From Streptomyces sp. NBC_01428 (GTDB taxonomy: Bacteria > Actinomycetota > Actinomycetes > Streptomycetales > Streptomycetaceae), in assembly GCF_036231965.1 (NCBI RefSeq), contig NZ_CP109499.1:6138001-6202000 (forward strand): DNA of 64,000 nt, in the 5' to 3' direction. The notes under the pieces were generated by a model that ran no database searches, was not told the origin of the DNA, and was given only the letters and a program-made list of their open reading frames with translations. This document shows positions 17,890-26,419 of this stretch, piece after piece (the stretch's first letter is position 1; every line of letters begins with the position of its first letter). The translations under genes were made by a program, and so were the position numbers.

Positions 17890-18387
17890 ATGTCGATCGA
17901 CGTCAACAACGAATCCGGAACCGAGGTCGACGAGCAGGCGATCCTCGACATCGCCCGCTACGCGCTCGCGCGGATGCGCATCCACCCGCTCTCCGAGCTC
18001 TCGGTGATCGTCGTGGACACCGACGCCATGGAGCAGCTCCACATCCAGTGGATGGACCTGCCCGGCCCGACGGACGTCATGTCCTTCCCGATGGACGAGC
18101 TGCGTCCGCCGTCGAAGGACGACGACGAGCCGCCGCAGGGCCTGCTCGGCGACATCGTGCTCTGCCCCGAGGTCGCCGAGCAGCAGGGCAAGGACGCCGA
18201 GACGCAGCACTCCATGGACGAGGAGCTCCAACTCCTCACCGTCCACGGAGTGCTGCACCTCCTCGGCTACGACCACGAGGAGCCCGACGAGAAGGCCGAG
18301 ATGTTCGGCCTCCAGGCCGCCATCGTGGACGGCTGGCGCGCGGAGAAGGGCATGACGGGTCCCTCACCGGCCCCGACCGTGTCATGA
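17890..18387 (+). CDS. ybeY: rRNA maturation RNase YbeY
   Basis: 165-residue UPF0054/YbeY protein. The zinc-binding motif HGVLHLLGYDH (around residues 118-128) is complete, and TDVMSFPMDE and LLGDIVLCPE are the other conserved blocks. YbeY is a single-strand endoribonuclease for 16S rRNA 3'-end maturation and late ribosome quality control. It begins 12 bases after phoH ends and overlaps the next gene in ATGA, so phoH, ybeY, the CorC-like gene and the following gene form one operon. Confidence 0.96.
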   Translation: MSIDVNNESGTEVDEQAILDIARYALARMRIHPLSELSVIVVDTDAMEQLHIQWMDLPGPTDVMSFPMDELRPPSKDDDEPPQGLLGDIVLCPEVAEQQGKDAETQHSMDEELQLLTVHGVLHLLGYDHEEPDEKAEMFGLQAAIVDGWRAEKGMTGPSPAPTVS

Positions 18388-19688
18388 GCCCACAGCTTGT
18401 CATCGGTGCCATCGCCCTCGTCGTCGTCGCCTGGCTCGCCGCCTGCGCGGAGGCAGGGCTCGCCCGCGTCTCCAGCTTCCGCGCCGAGGAGGCCGTCCGC
18501 AGCGGCCGGCGCGGCAGCGCGAAACTCGCCCAGATCGCCGCGGACCCGACGCGCTACCTGAACGTCGCGCTCCTCGTCCGTGTCGCCTGCGAGATGGCGG
18601 CCGCCGCGCTCGTCGTCTACGCCTGCCTCCAGGAGTTCGACAGGACCTGGCAGGCCCTCTCCGTCGCGATCGCCGTCATGGTCCTCGTGTCGTACGTCGC
18701 GGTCGGCGTCTCGCCGCGCACCATCGGCCGTCAGCACCCGCTGAACACCGCGACGGCCGCCGCGTACGTCCTGCTGCCGCTGGCCCGCGTCATGGGCCCG
18801 ATCCCCCCGCTGCTCATCCTCATCGGCAACGCGCTCACCCCCGGCAAGGGCTTCCGGCGCGGCCCGTTCGCCTCCGAGGCGGAACTGCGGGCACTCGTCG
18901 ACCTCGCCGAGAAGGAGTCCCTCATCGAGGACGAGGAGCGCCGCATGGTGCACTCCGTCTTCGAACTGGGCGACACCCTCGTGCGCGAGGTCATGGTGCC
19001 GCGCACCGACCTCGTCGTCATCGAGCGCTACAAGACGATCCGGCAGGCCCTCACCCTGGCCCTGCGCTCCGGCTTCTCGCGCATCCCGGTCACCGGGGAG
19101 AGCGAGGACGACATCGTCGGGATCGTCTACCTGAAGGACCTCGCCCGCAAGACGCACATCAGCCGGGACGCCGAGTCCGAGCTGGTGGCCACCGCCATGC
19201 GCCCCGCCACCTTCGTGCCCGACACGAAGAACGCGGGCGACCTGCTGCGCGAGATGCAGCAGGAACGCAACCACGTCGCCGTCGTCATCGACGAGTACGG
19301 CGGCACCGCCGGCATCGTCACCATCGAGGACATCCTCGAGGAGATCGTCGGCGAGATCACCGACGAGTACGACCGCGAACTGCCCCCCGTCCAGGACCTC
19401 GGCGACGACCGCTACCGCGTCACCGCCCGCCTCGACATCGGCGACCTCGGCGAGCTGTACGGCTTCGAGGCGTACGACGACGAGGACGTGGAGACCGTCG
19501 GCGGTCTCCTGGCCAAGGCCCTCGGCCGGGTGCCCATCGCCGGCGCCTCCTCGGTCGTCGCCCTCCCCGACGGACGCGAACTGCGGCTCACCGCGGAGGC
19601 CTCGGCCGGCCGCCGGAACAAGATCGTCACGGTGCTCGTCGAGCCCGTCGGCCCGGACGGTCCCGCACCGGAGGAGAAACCGGAGTGA
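18384..19688 (+). CDS. CNNM/CorC-like membrane protein (DUF21-CBS-CorC_HlyC)
   Basis: 434-residue hemolysin C/CorC family membrane protein. The N-terminal DUF21 domain (about 1-180) has several hydrophobic helices; two CBS domains follow (REVMVPRTDLVVI and SGFSRIPVTGES, then VPDTKNAGDLLREMQ), containing VVIDEYGGTAGIVTIEDILEEIVGE split over 290-320, and a C-terminal CorC_HlyC transporter-associated domain. Relatives export Mg2+ or Co2+ or link ion state to ribosome-related genes. ATG 18384 overlaps the ybeY stop, and its own stop overlaps the next start in GTGA. Confidence 0.92.
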   Translation: MSPQLVIGAIALVVVAWLAACAEAGLARVSSFRAEEAVRSGRRGSAKLAQIAADPTRYLNVALLVRVACEMAAAALVVYACLQEFDRTWQALSVAIAVMVLVSYVAVGVSPRTIGRQHPLNTATAAAYVLLPLARVMGPIPPLLILIGNALTPGKGFRRGPFASEAELRALVDLAEKESLIEDEERRMVHSVFELGDTLVREVMVPRTDLVVIERYKTIRQALTLALRSGFSRIPVTGESEDDIVGIVYLKDLARKTHISRDAESELVATAMRPATFVPDTKNAGDLLREMQQERNHVAVVIDEYGGTAGIVTIEDILEEIVGEITDEYDRELPPVQDLGDDRYRVTARLDIGDLGELYGFEAYDDEDVETVGGLLAKALGRVPIAGASSVVALPDGRELRLTAEASAGRRNKIVTVLVEPVGPDGPAPEEKPE

Positions 19689-20044
19689 CCCCGCGGCAAC
19701 TGCGCGCGTTCTGCCTGTCCTTCAACGCCTCGGTCGAGGACTTCCCCTTCACCCCGGAGACCTCCGTCTTCAAGGTGCTCGGCAAGCTCTTCGCCCTGAC
19801 GAACCTGGACGCGCGCCCGCTCACGGTCAACCTCAAGTGCGACCCGCAGGACGCCCTGCGCCTGCGCGAGCAGCACCCCGGACTGATCATCCCGGGCTAC
19901 CACATGAACAAGCGGCACTGGAACACGGTGACGGTCGACGGCGAACTCCCGGACCGCCTGGTCCGGGAGCTCGTCGAGGATTCGTACGACCTCGTCGTCG
20001 CCGGCCTGCCCCGTGCCGAGCGGCTCCGGCTCGACCGGCCCTGA
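19685..20044 (+). CDS. MmcQ/YjbR-family protein
   Basis: 119-residue protein starting at GTG 19685 within the stop of the CorC-like gene. The opening RQLRAFCLSFNASVEDFPF, the central FKVLGKLFALTN, KCDPQDALRLREQHPG and the closing YDLVVAGLP are hallmarks of the MmcQ/YjbR (double-wing DNA-binding-like) family. The biochemical function of this family is not settled. Four-base overlap makes it the last gene of the phoH operon. Confidence 0.9.
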   Translation: MTPRQLRAFCLSFNASVEDFPFTPETSVFKVLGKLFALTNLDARPLTVNLKCDPQDALRLREQHPGLIIPGYHMNKRHWNTVTVDGELPDRLVRELVEDSYDLVVAGLPRAERLRLDRP

Positions 20045-20078
20045 CGACCGCCCGCCCGGGGCCGCGCCCCGCGCGAGG

Positions 20079-21560
20079 TCAGCCGGCCCGGCCCGCGCCG
20101 CGCCGCCCGAGGCCCACCGCGACCAGCACCGCCGCCGCGAGGACGATCGCCGCGTCCAGCAGGAGAACCGTGTGGACACCGGTCAGCAGGTCGTCGGACG
20201 TCGTCGCGAGGACACCGAGCAGCGGGATGCCGATCGTGATGCCCACCTGCTGGGTGGACGTCACCAGGCCGGTCGCCAGCCCCTGCTCCTCGTCGGGAAC
20301 CCCCGAGGTGACGGTCAGCCCGTACGAGATGATCGCGCCCAGGTGGCACATGCTCGCCAGCGACACCGCGGCCGTGGCGATCCACACGGACCAGCCGTGC
20401 GTGCCGAGCAGCAGCAGCGCCGCCACGAACAGGCCCTGCCCGGCCAGCGATCCGACCAGCGTGCGGCGGGCGCCGACCCGGCCGATGACCTTCGGCGCGT
20501 ACATCCCGGCGACGGCCGACAGCACACCCTGCGCGCCGAACACCAGGCCCGTCTCGAACGCCGACAGACCGAGCGTCTCCTGGAGGTACAGGGTCAGCAC
20601 GAACACGACCGTCGACATCATCGAGAAGGTCACCAGACCGCCCAGGTTGCCCCACGCCACCGTGCGGCGGCGCAGCATCGGCAGGCTGACCAGCGGGTCG
20701 GCGGCACGGGACTCGATCCGGACGAAGGCGCCCAGCAGCAGCACACCGGCGACGAGCGAGACGATCACGTCGGCGCCGCCGAAGCCGTTCTCCGCGGCCG
20801 TGGACAGGGCGTAGATCAGGGCCAGCAGTCCGCCCGTGACGGCGACCGCGCCCGGCACGTCCAGGCGGGGACGCTCAGGGGTCCGGGACTCGGGCAGCAG
20901 ACCCGGCGCCAGCGGCAGCACGACCAGCGCGAACAGCGACAGCAGCCCCATCGTCGAACGCCAGCCGAGGACGTCGGTCAGGACCCCGCCCGCCACCATC
21001 CCCACGGTGAAGCCGAGCGACAGCACCGTGCCCGAGACACCGAGCGCCCGGTCACGCGCCGGACCCTCCGGGAACGTCGTGGTCAGCAGCGACATGCCGG
21101 TCGGCACGATCGCCGCGGCGCCGAGCCCCTGGAGGGCCCGCCCGGCCAGGAACGACGCCGGGTCCCAGGCGAAGGTCGCGAGCAGCGAGGCCGCCCCGAA
21201 CAGGGCGAGACCCGCGAGGAAGAGCCGGCGGCGTCCGAACAGGTCGCCCATGCGGCCGAAGAGGAGCAGGAAGCCGCCGGACGGCAGGGCGAACGCGGTG
21301 ACCGCCCACTGCAGCGCGGCCCGGCTCATGCCGAGGTCGCCGCCGAGCACGGGCAGCGCCACGTTCAGGACGGAGAAGTCCAGCGCGACCATGAACTGCG
21401 CGGCGCACAGCACGAACAGGACGAGCCGGTCGCGCCGTGACAGCCGCTCCGCCCGGGGTGGCCGGTGCACCCGGTCCGGGTGCGCCGGGGTGCCGCGGCC
21501 GGCCGGGAGGGAGTCGGTGGTGGTGTCGCCGGTGGTCTGTGTCGTCGTCTCGATGGGCAT
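20079..21560 (-). CDS. MFS drug-exporter-like transporter
   Basis: 493-residue major facilitator. After a Thr-rich N-terminus (MPIETTTQTTGDTTT) come helices with DFSVLNVALPVLGGDLG, the loop 2-3 motif GRMGDLFGRRRLFLAG and ALQGLGAAAIVPTGMSLL, as in DHA2-type multidrug exporters; about 14 hydrophobic segments are visible. ATG 21560 was chosen because the frame upstream runs into the promoter region. It is divergent from an XRE-family regulator with an 18-base palindromic sequence between them, so local repression and drug-responsive induction are likely (inference). Confidence 0.88.
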   Translation of the reverse strand: MPIETTTQTTGDTTTDSLPAGRGTPAHPDRVHRPPRAERLSRRDRLVLFVLCAAQFMVALDFSVLNVALPVLGGDLGMSRAALQWAVTAFALPSGGFLLLFGRMGDLFGRRRLFLAGLALFGAASLLATFAWDPASFLAGRALQGLGAAAIVPTGMSLLTTTFPEGPARDRALGVSGTVLSLGFTVGMVAGGVLTDVLGWRSTMGLLSLFALVVLPLAPGLLPESRTPERPRLDVPGAVAVTGGLLALIYALSTAAENGFGGADVIVSLVAGVLLLGAFVRIESRAADPLVSLPMLRRRTVAWGNLGGLVTFSMMSTVVFVLTLYLQETLGLSAFETGLVFGAQGVLSAVAGMYAPKVIGRVGARRTLVGSLAGQGLFVAALLLLGTHGWSVWIATAAVSLASMCHLGAIISYGLTVTSGVPDEEQGLATGLVTSTQQVGITIGIPLLGVLATTSDDLLTGVHTVLLLDAAIVLAAAVLVAVGLGRRGAGRAG

Positions 21561-21608
21561 GGCAAGAGCATCCGGCGGCCGGAACACCCGTGGGGAGCCG
21601 CAACTTAT

Positions 21609-21629
21609 GCTGGTGGTCGCACCACCAGC
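21609..21629. promoter_or_regulatory. Palindromic operator between MFS and XRE genes
   Basis: Perfect inverted repeat with 9-base arms GCTGGTGGT (21609-21617) and ACCACCAGC (21621-21629) around CGC. It lies 48 bases from the MFS start and 42 from the regulator start, a natural site for the adjacent XRE protein. TATGCT at 21606-21611 could be a -10 box overlapped by it. Confidence 0.7.
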
Positions 21630-21671
21630 CACCGCAGCGGACCGGCCGGTGCACCGAAGGGGGAGGCAGAC

Positions 21672-22553
21672 GTGACGGAGGACGTCCTCGGGACCGGGAC
21701 CCAACGGCGCAGGGAACTGCGCGAGTTCCTGATGAGCCGCAGGGCGCGGATCTCACCCGCCGAGGCCGGGCTCCCGGACGGCGGCGCCCGCCGCCGCACA
21801 CCGGGACTGCGCCGTGAGGAGGTCGCCGTCCTCGCGGGCGTCGGCGCCTCCTGGTACCAGTGGCTGGAGCAGGGGCGGGACATCTCCGTGTCGCCGCAGG
21901 TCCTCGACGCGGTCGCCCGGGTGCTGCGGCTCAGCAACACCGAGCGCCGCCACCTGTACACGCTGGCCGGACTGAACCCGCCCGCGCCCGAAGTCGCCCC
22001 CGCCGACCGGGACATGTGCGACGGGCTGCGCCGGCTGATCGACACGTGGATGCCGTACCCGGCGCACATCATGGACCCGTACTACAACTGCGTGATGTAC
22101 AACGACGCGGCCTCGGTGGTCCTCGGCATGCGGCCGGAGAACACCCAGAACTGCATCGTCGACTTCTTCACCGACCCGCTCTACCGCGGCCGTTCCCGCA
22201 CCTGGGAGCGGAACGCGCGGACCGTCGTCGCCCAGTTCCGCGCCTCCTGCGCCGCCGCGCCGGACGACGAGGGCTTCCACGAGGTGCTGGCCCGACTGAC
22301 CGAGGTGAGCGAGGAGTTCGCGCGGCTGTGGGAGGAGCGGGACATCGAGGACGCCGGCCAGATCCGCAAGGAGCTCGACCATCCGCTGGTCGGGCTGCTC
22401 GCCGTCGAGTCGACCGCGATGAAGGTGCCGGTCCGTCCCGACCTCACGATCGTGCTGCACACCCCGCTGCCGGAGGCGAACACGGCGGCGAAGCTGGAGT
22501 GGCTGGCGTCGCCGGAGGGCCGGCGGGGGTCGATGTACCCGGTGGCCGGCTGA
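21672..22553 (+). CDS. XRE-family regulator with MmyB-like ligand domain
   Basis: 293 residues. The N-terminal helix-turn-helix (about 15-80) carries the actinobacterial signature RRRTPGLRREEVAVLAGV, then WYQWLEQGRDISVSPQVLDA; the remainder matches the MmyB-like PAS-type ligand-binding domain (PYYNCVMYNDAASVVLGM; LDHPLVGLL near the end). Such regulators commonly control a neighbouring exporter or oxidoreductase. GTG 21672 follows GGGGGAGGCAGAC. It is divergent from the MFS exporter and probably autoregulates through the palindrome. Confidence 0.88.
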   Translation: MTEDVLGTGTQRRRELREFLMSRRARISPAEAGLPDGGARRRTPGLRREEVAVLAGVGASWYQWLEQGRDISVSPQVLDAVARVLRLSNTERRHLYTLAGLNPPAPEVAPADRDMCDGLRRLIDTWMPYPAHIMDPYYNCVMYNDAASVVLGMRPENTQNCIVDFFTDPLYRGRSRTWERNARTVVAQFRASCAAAPDDEGFHEVLARLTEVSEEFARLWEERDIEDAGQIRKELDHPLVGLLAVESTAMKVPVRPDLTIVLHTPLPEANTAAKLEWLASPEGRRGSMYPVAG

Positions 22554-22650
22554 CCGGTGGCCGGCGGTGCTCCGCAGTGGGCGGCGGTGATCCGCCGCGT
22601 CCGCCGACCCGTCGGCGGGGGCCCGCTCCGGCACTTCGTATGCTCTGGTC

Positions 22651-23004
22651 ATGACCGACAGCAACGCGCTCGACCCCGAGGACCGCAAGATCGTCACCCT
22701 GGCCCGCTCCGCGCGGGCCCGCAACGGCGTGCCCGAGGGGGCGGCCGTACGGGACGAGACCGGGCGGACGTACGTCGCCGGGACCGTGGACCTGCCCTCG
22801 CTGCGGCTGAGCGCCCTGCAGACGGCCGTCGCGATGGCCGTGGCGTCCGGGGCGAAGTCGCTGGAGGCGGCGGCCGTGGTCTCCGAGGCGGACGCCCTCA
22901 CCGACACGGACCGCGCGGCCGTGTCCGACCTCGGCGGCCCCGGCACGCCGGTGCTGCTGGCGGGGCTCGACGGCGCCGTCCGCCTGACGGTCACCGCCGG
23001 CTGA
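22651..23004 (+). CDS. Catalytically dead cytidine-deaminase-like protein
   Basis: 117 residues, placed as the small cytidine-deaminase-like gene that precedes era in other actinobacteria. The fold outline is visible (IVTLARSARARNGVPEGAAV, then SALQTAVAMAVASGAKS), but a real deaminase has Cys or His-Ala-Glu where this reads SAL, and PCxxC is absent. The protein contains no Cys and no His at all, so it cannot bind the catalytic zinc in the usual way. Its role is unknown; it may be a structural partner. It converges with era. Confidence 0.72.
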   Translation: MTDSNALDPEDRKIVTLARSARARNGVPEGAAVRDETGRTYVAGTVDLPSLRLSALQTAVAMAVASGAKSLEAAAVVSEADALTDTDRAAVSDLGGPGTPVLLAGLDGAVRLTVTAG

Positions 23005-23055
23005 ACCCGGGCCCGCGCCGGACCCGGGGGTCGCGGCGGGGACGTCGGCGACCGC

Positions 23056-24048
23056 TCAGAAGCCGAGCTTGCGGAGCTGGCGCGGGTCCCGCTGCCAGTC
23101 CTTGGCGACCTTCACGTGCAGGTCGAGGAAGACCGGAGTGCCGAGGAGCGCCTCGATCTGCTTGCGGGACTTGATGCCGACGTCCTTCAGCCGCTTGCCC
23201 TTCGGGCCGATGACGATGCCCTTCTGGCTGGGCCGCTCGATGTAGACGAAGGCGTGGATGTCCAGGAGCGGCCGGTCGGCGGGCCGGTCCTCGCGCGGCA
23301 GCATCTCCTCGACCACGACGGCGATGGAGTGCGGGAGTTCGTCGCGCACGCCCTCCAGGGCGGCCTCGCGGATCAGCTCCGCGATCATGACCTGCTCGGG
23401 CTCGTCCGTCAGGTCGCCCTCGGGGTAGAGCGCGGGCCCCTCCGGCAGCAGCGGGACGATCAGGTCGGCCAGCAGACCCACCTGCTGGTCGGCGACCGCC
23501 GACACCGGGACGATCTCCGCCCATTCGAATCCCAGCTCGCGCCCGAGCTGGTCGATCGCGATGAGCTGCTCGGCGAGCGTCTTGCTGTCGACGAGGTCGG
23601 TCTTCGTGACGATCGCGATCTTCGGCGTCTTCTTGATCGACGCGAGTTCCTTCGCGATGAAACGGTCACCCGGGCCGAGCTTCTCGTTCGCCGGCAGGCA
23701 GAAGCCGATCACGTCGACCTCGGCCCAGGTCGTGCGGACGATGTCGTTGAGCCGCTCGCCCAGCAGGGTGCGGGGTTTGTGCAGGCCAGGGGTGTCGACC
23801 AGGATCAGCTGCGCGTCGGGCCGGTGCACGATGCCGCGCACCGTGTGCCGGGTGGTCTGCGGCTGGTCCGCGGTGATCGCCACCTTCTGGCCGACCAGAG
23901 CGTTCGTGAGGGTGGACTTGCCCGCGTTGGGGCGGCCCACGAAGCAGGCGAAGCCGGCGCGGTGGGGTCCCACGGCCTCGGGGGCGCGCGAGGTGCCCTC
24001 GCCCTCGGACGGCTCGGATGACTGGTTGCGAACGCTCATGGCGCCCAT
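23056..24048 (-). CDS. era: GTPase Era
   Basis: 330-residue ribosome-assembly GTPase. G-motifs are FVGRPNAGKSTLTNAL (P-loop), LVDTPGLHKPRTLLG (G3), VTKTDL (G4) and PVSA (G5); the C-terminal KH domain has VIGPKGKRLKDVGIKSRKQ. Era binds the 3' end of 16S rRNA and the pre-30S particle. The N-terminus has about 30 extra Ser/Glu-rich residues compared with the E. coli protein. ATG 24048 follows AGGGACA closely; ATG 24039 is an alternative with wider spacing. Confidence 0.96.
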   Translation of the reverse strand: MGAMSVRNQSSEPSEGEGTSRAPEAVGPHRAGFACFVGRPNAGKSTLTNALVGQKVAITADQPQTTRHTVRGIVHRPDAQLILVDTPGLHKPRTLLGERLNDIVRTTWAEVDVIGFCLPANEKLGPGDRFIAKELASIKKTPKIAIVTKTDLVDSKTLAEQLIAIDQLGRELGFEWAEIVPVSAVADQQVGLLADLIVPLLPEGPALYPEGDLTDEPEQVMIAELIREAALEGVRDELPHSIAVVVEEMLPREDRPADRPLLDIHAFVYIERPSQKGIVIGPKGKRLKDVGIKSRKQIEALLGTPVFLDLHVKVAKDWQRDPRQLRKLGF

Positions 24049-24175
24049 TGTCCCTGATCGTCGGGGGCCCGCCGTACCAAGTTGTTCGAGTCGCCGGAAC
24101 CGGGTCCCCGGGCCGCCGGGTGAACACCGGCGGGGATCTTACGGAGCGGGGCCGCAGCGCCTACGATCACCGGCC

Positions 24176-24514
24176 ATGAAGCTCATCACCGCGATCGTCA
24201 AGCCCTACCGGCTCGACGAGGTCAAGACCGCACTCCAGGAGATCGGCGTGCACGGCCTGACCGTCACCGAGGCCAGCGGATACGGGCGCCAGCGCGGCCA
24301 CACCGAGGTGTACCGCGGCGCCGAGTACCAGGTCGACCTCGTCCCCAAGGTGCGGATCGAGGTCGTCGTCGAGGACGCGGACGCCGACGCGGTCGTGGAC
24401 ACCGTGGTCAAGGCCGCGCGGACCGGGAAGATCGGCGACGGCAAGGTGTGGACCGTCCCGGTGGAGACGGTGGTGCGGGTCCGCACGGACGAGCGCGGCC
24501 CCGACGCGCTCTGA
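24176..24514 (+). CDS. PII signal-transduction protein (GlnB/GlnK family)
   Basis: 112-residue PII protein starting at ATG 24176 (MKLITAIVKPYRLDEVKTAL). The T-loop (YGRQRGHTEVYRGAEYQVD) has Tyr51, the residue modified by GlnD uridylylation or adenylylation in relatives; VPKVRIEVVVED and KIGDGKVWTVPVE form the nucleotide-binding B and C loops. PII senses ATP/ADP and 2-oxoglutarate and controls ammonium uptake and nitrogen metabolism. No amtB or glnD lies nearby, unlike the usual Streptomyces amtB-glnK-glnD operon, so this is probably a second, unlinked copy. Confidence 0.93.
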   Translation: MKLITAIVKPYRLDEVKTALQEIGVHGLTVTEASGYGRQRGHTEVYRGAEYQVDLVPKVRIEVVVEDADADAVVDTVVKAARTGKIGDGKVWTVPVETVVRVRTDERGPDAL

Positions 24515-24551
24515 CTCCCACCGCCACCGCCGGTGACCGCCACCGCTCGGG

Positions 24552-25394
24552 TCACCTCGTCCCGGCGGCCGGGGTCATGTTCTGCAGGCCCACCACGCGC
24601 AGCAGCTGCAGACGCTCGTGGGACGCGGTGCCGGGGCGGGCCGTGTGGACGAGGAGGAGCTGGTTGGCTTCGGAGCTGAGCAGGAACTCGCAGTCGAGTT
24701 CCAGCATGCCGACGATCGGATGCAGGAACCGCTTCGTCGCCGCGCGCCGCACCGCGACCTCGTGCGTCTCCCACAGCTCGGCGAACTCCGCGCTCGTGGC
24801 GAGGAGTTCGGCCACCAGCGCGGCGGGCACCGGATCGGCGGGGCGGGCCGCGGTGACCGCGCGCAGGTTGGCGACGTGCGAGCGGGCGTGCTCGGCGCGG
24901 TCCTCGGCCGGGAACAGGGCCTCGGACCGCGGGGCGGTGAAGAACCGCCGGACGACGTTGCGCCCCGGCTCCATCTCTCCCGACAGAGCGGCCGAGAGGG
25001 CGTTCTGCGCGAGGACGTCGCCGTAGTCGGTCATGACCATCGCGGGCGCGTCGTGCAGCCGGTCGAGGATCAGCAGCAGCCCGGGACGCACGTGCGTCGA
25101 CGCGCCGGCCGCCCGCGGCGGCTCCTCGCCCACCAGGTGGAACAGATGGTCGCGCTCGTCCCCGGAGAGCCGCAGCGCCCGCGCCAGCGCGCCGAGCATC
25201 TGGCGGGAGGGGCGCGGACCACGTGACTGTTCGAGACGGGTGTAGTAGTCCACCGACATGCCCGCCAGGGCCGCCACCTCCTCACGGCGCAGCCCCGGGG
25301 TTCGGCGCCGCGATCCGGCCGTGAGCCCCACGTCGGCGGGGTCCAGACGGGCACGGCCGCGGCGTAGGAAGTCGGCGAGTTCGGCTCGGTTCAC
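24552..25394 (-). CDS. XRE-family regulator with MmyB-like ligand domain
   Basis: 280 residues, start GTG 25394 behind GGAGGG. The HTH region has RRRTPGLRREEVAALAGMSVDY and YTRLEQSRGPRPSRQML; the C-terminal half (VMTDYGDVLAQNALSAAL, then FLHPIVGMLELDCEFL) is the MmyB-like PAS domain. It is divergent from an NAD(P)-dependent oxidoreductase and shares with it an intergenic region containing an ATCCAGG inverted repeat, so it probably regulates that gene and itself. Paralogous to the regulators at 21.7 kb and 58.6 kb. Confidence 0.9.
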   Translation of the reverse strand: MNRAELADFLRRGRARLDPADVGLTAGSRRRTPGLRREEVAALAGMSVDYYTRLEQSRGPRPSRQMLGALARALRLSGDERDHLFHLVGEEPPRAAGASTHVRPGLLLILDRLHDAPAMVMTDYGDVLAQNALSAALSGEMEPGRNVVRRFFTAPRSEALFPAEDRAEHARSHVANLRAVTAARPADPVPAALVAELLATSAEFAELWETHEVAVRRAATKRFLHPIVGMLELDCEFLLSSEANQLLLVHTARPGTASHERLQLLRVVGLQNMTPAAGTR

Positions 25395-25424
25395 CCCTCC
25401 AGCGTGACCCGGACCGCCGGACTT

Positions 25425-25449
25425 ATCCAGGCACCGCCACTCCCTGGAT
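25425..25449. promoter_or_regulatory. Inverted repeat between XRE and oxidoreductase genes
   Basis: ATCCAGG (25425-25431) and CCTGGAT (25443-25449) are perfect 7-base arms separated by 11 bases in the 119-base divergent promoter region. It is a candidate operator of the adjacent XRE regulator; the assignment is by position only. Confidence 0.5.
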
Positions 25450-25513
25450 CAGGAGGTCTCTCCCGCCCGGGCCCGCACCGGGGGACGGTGGAGGCCGACG
25501 AGAGGAGCACGAC

Positions 25514-26371
25514 ATGCTGACACTGGTGACCGGAACGACGGGCGAGGTCGGACGCCGCTTCGTCCCCCGCCTCCTGGGACAGGCCCCCGCGGGGGACCGG
25601 GTCCGGGTCCTGGTCCGCGACGAGACCCGCGCGACGGCCCTCGCCGACCTCGGCGCAGAGATCGCCGTCGGCGACCTGCGTGACGCCGACACCCTCGGCA
25701 AGGCCCTCGCCGGCGTCGACGCGGTGGTGAACATCGCGGCCGCCTTCCGGGGCGTGCCGGACGAGGAGGCGTGGGCGGTGAACCGCGACGCCGCCCTGGA
25801 GCTGGGCCGCGCCGCCGAGGCCTCCGGGGTGGCACGGTTCGTGCAGGTCAGCACGAACCTGGTGTACGGGACGGGCCGTGGCCGACCGCTCACCGAGGAC
25901 GACGCGAGCATGCCCGGCGGAGAGATGTGGGGCGCCTACCCGGCGTCCAAGGCGGAGGCCGAGCGCGGCCTGCTCGCCCTGGAGGGCGGCATGGACGTGC
26001 GGATCGGGCGGCTCGCGTTCGTCTACGGGGAGGGCGACCCGCACCTCGCCGCCGTGATGCGCTGGGCCGGGAACTGGGCCGCCGGACAGCGCCTGCAAAT
26101 GGTCCACCACGCGGACGTCGCCCAGGGCCTGCGCCGCATCCTGTACGCCCCCGGCGCGGCGGGCCGGATCTACAACATCGCCGACGACGCCCCCGTCACG
26201 ACCGTCGACCTGCACCGGATCAACGGCGTCGAGGTGCCGCCCGCCCTGTACGAGCTCACCGACTCCGACCCGTGGCACGGGATCGTCTCCACCGACCGCA
26301 TCCGCCACGAGCTGGGCTTCCGCCCGATCCACCCCACCGTGTGGAGCGCCCGCGACGCCGGCGCCCTGTGA
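25514..26371 (+). CDS. NAD(P)-dependent epimerase/dehydratase-like oxidoreductase
   Basis: 285-residue extended short-chain dehydrogenase. The Rossmann motif TGTTGEVG lies at residues 7-14, NIAAAFRG follows strand 4, and the catalytic Tyr-Lys pair is in YPASKAEAERG (around 137-141) with the Ser of VQVSTNLVYG upstream. The C-terminal part (RIYNIADDAPVTTVDL; LGFRPIHPTV) resembles nucleotide-sugar epimerases, but no glycan genes are nearby. Start ATG 25514 follows GAGAGGAGCAC. Probably controlled by the divergent XRE regulator. Confidence 0.85.
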   Translation: MLTLVTGTTGEVGRRFVPRLLGQAPAGDRVRVLVRDETRATALADLGAEIAVGDLRDADTLGKALAGVDAVVNIAAAFRGVPDEEAWAVNRDAALELGRAAEASGVARFVQVSTNLVYGTGRGRPLTEDDASMPGGEMWGAYPASKAEAERGLLALEGGMDVRIGRLAFVYGEGDPHLAAVMRWAGNWAAGQRLQMVHHADVAQGLRRILYAPGAAGRIYNIADDAPVTTVDLHRINGVEVPPALYELTDSDPWHGIVSTDRIRHELGFRPIHPTVWSARDAGAL

Positions 26372-26419
26372 CCGGACCGGAGTTCCCGCCGGCACCTTCT
26401 CCCCCCCCCGGGTCCCTCC

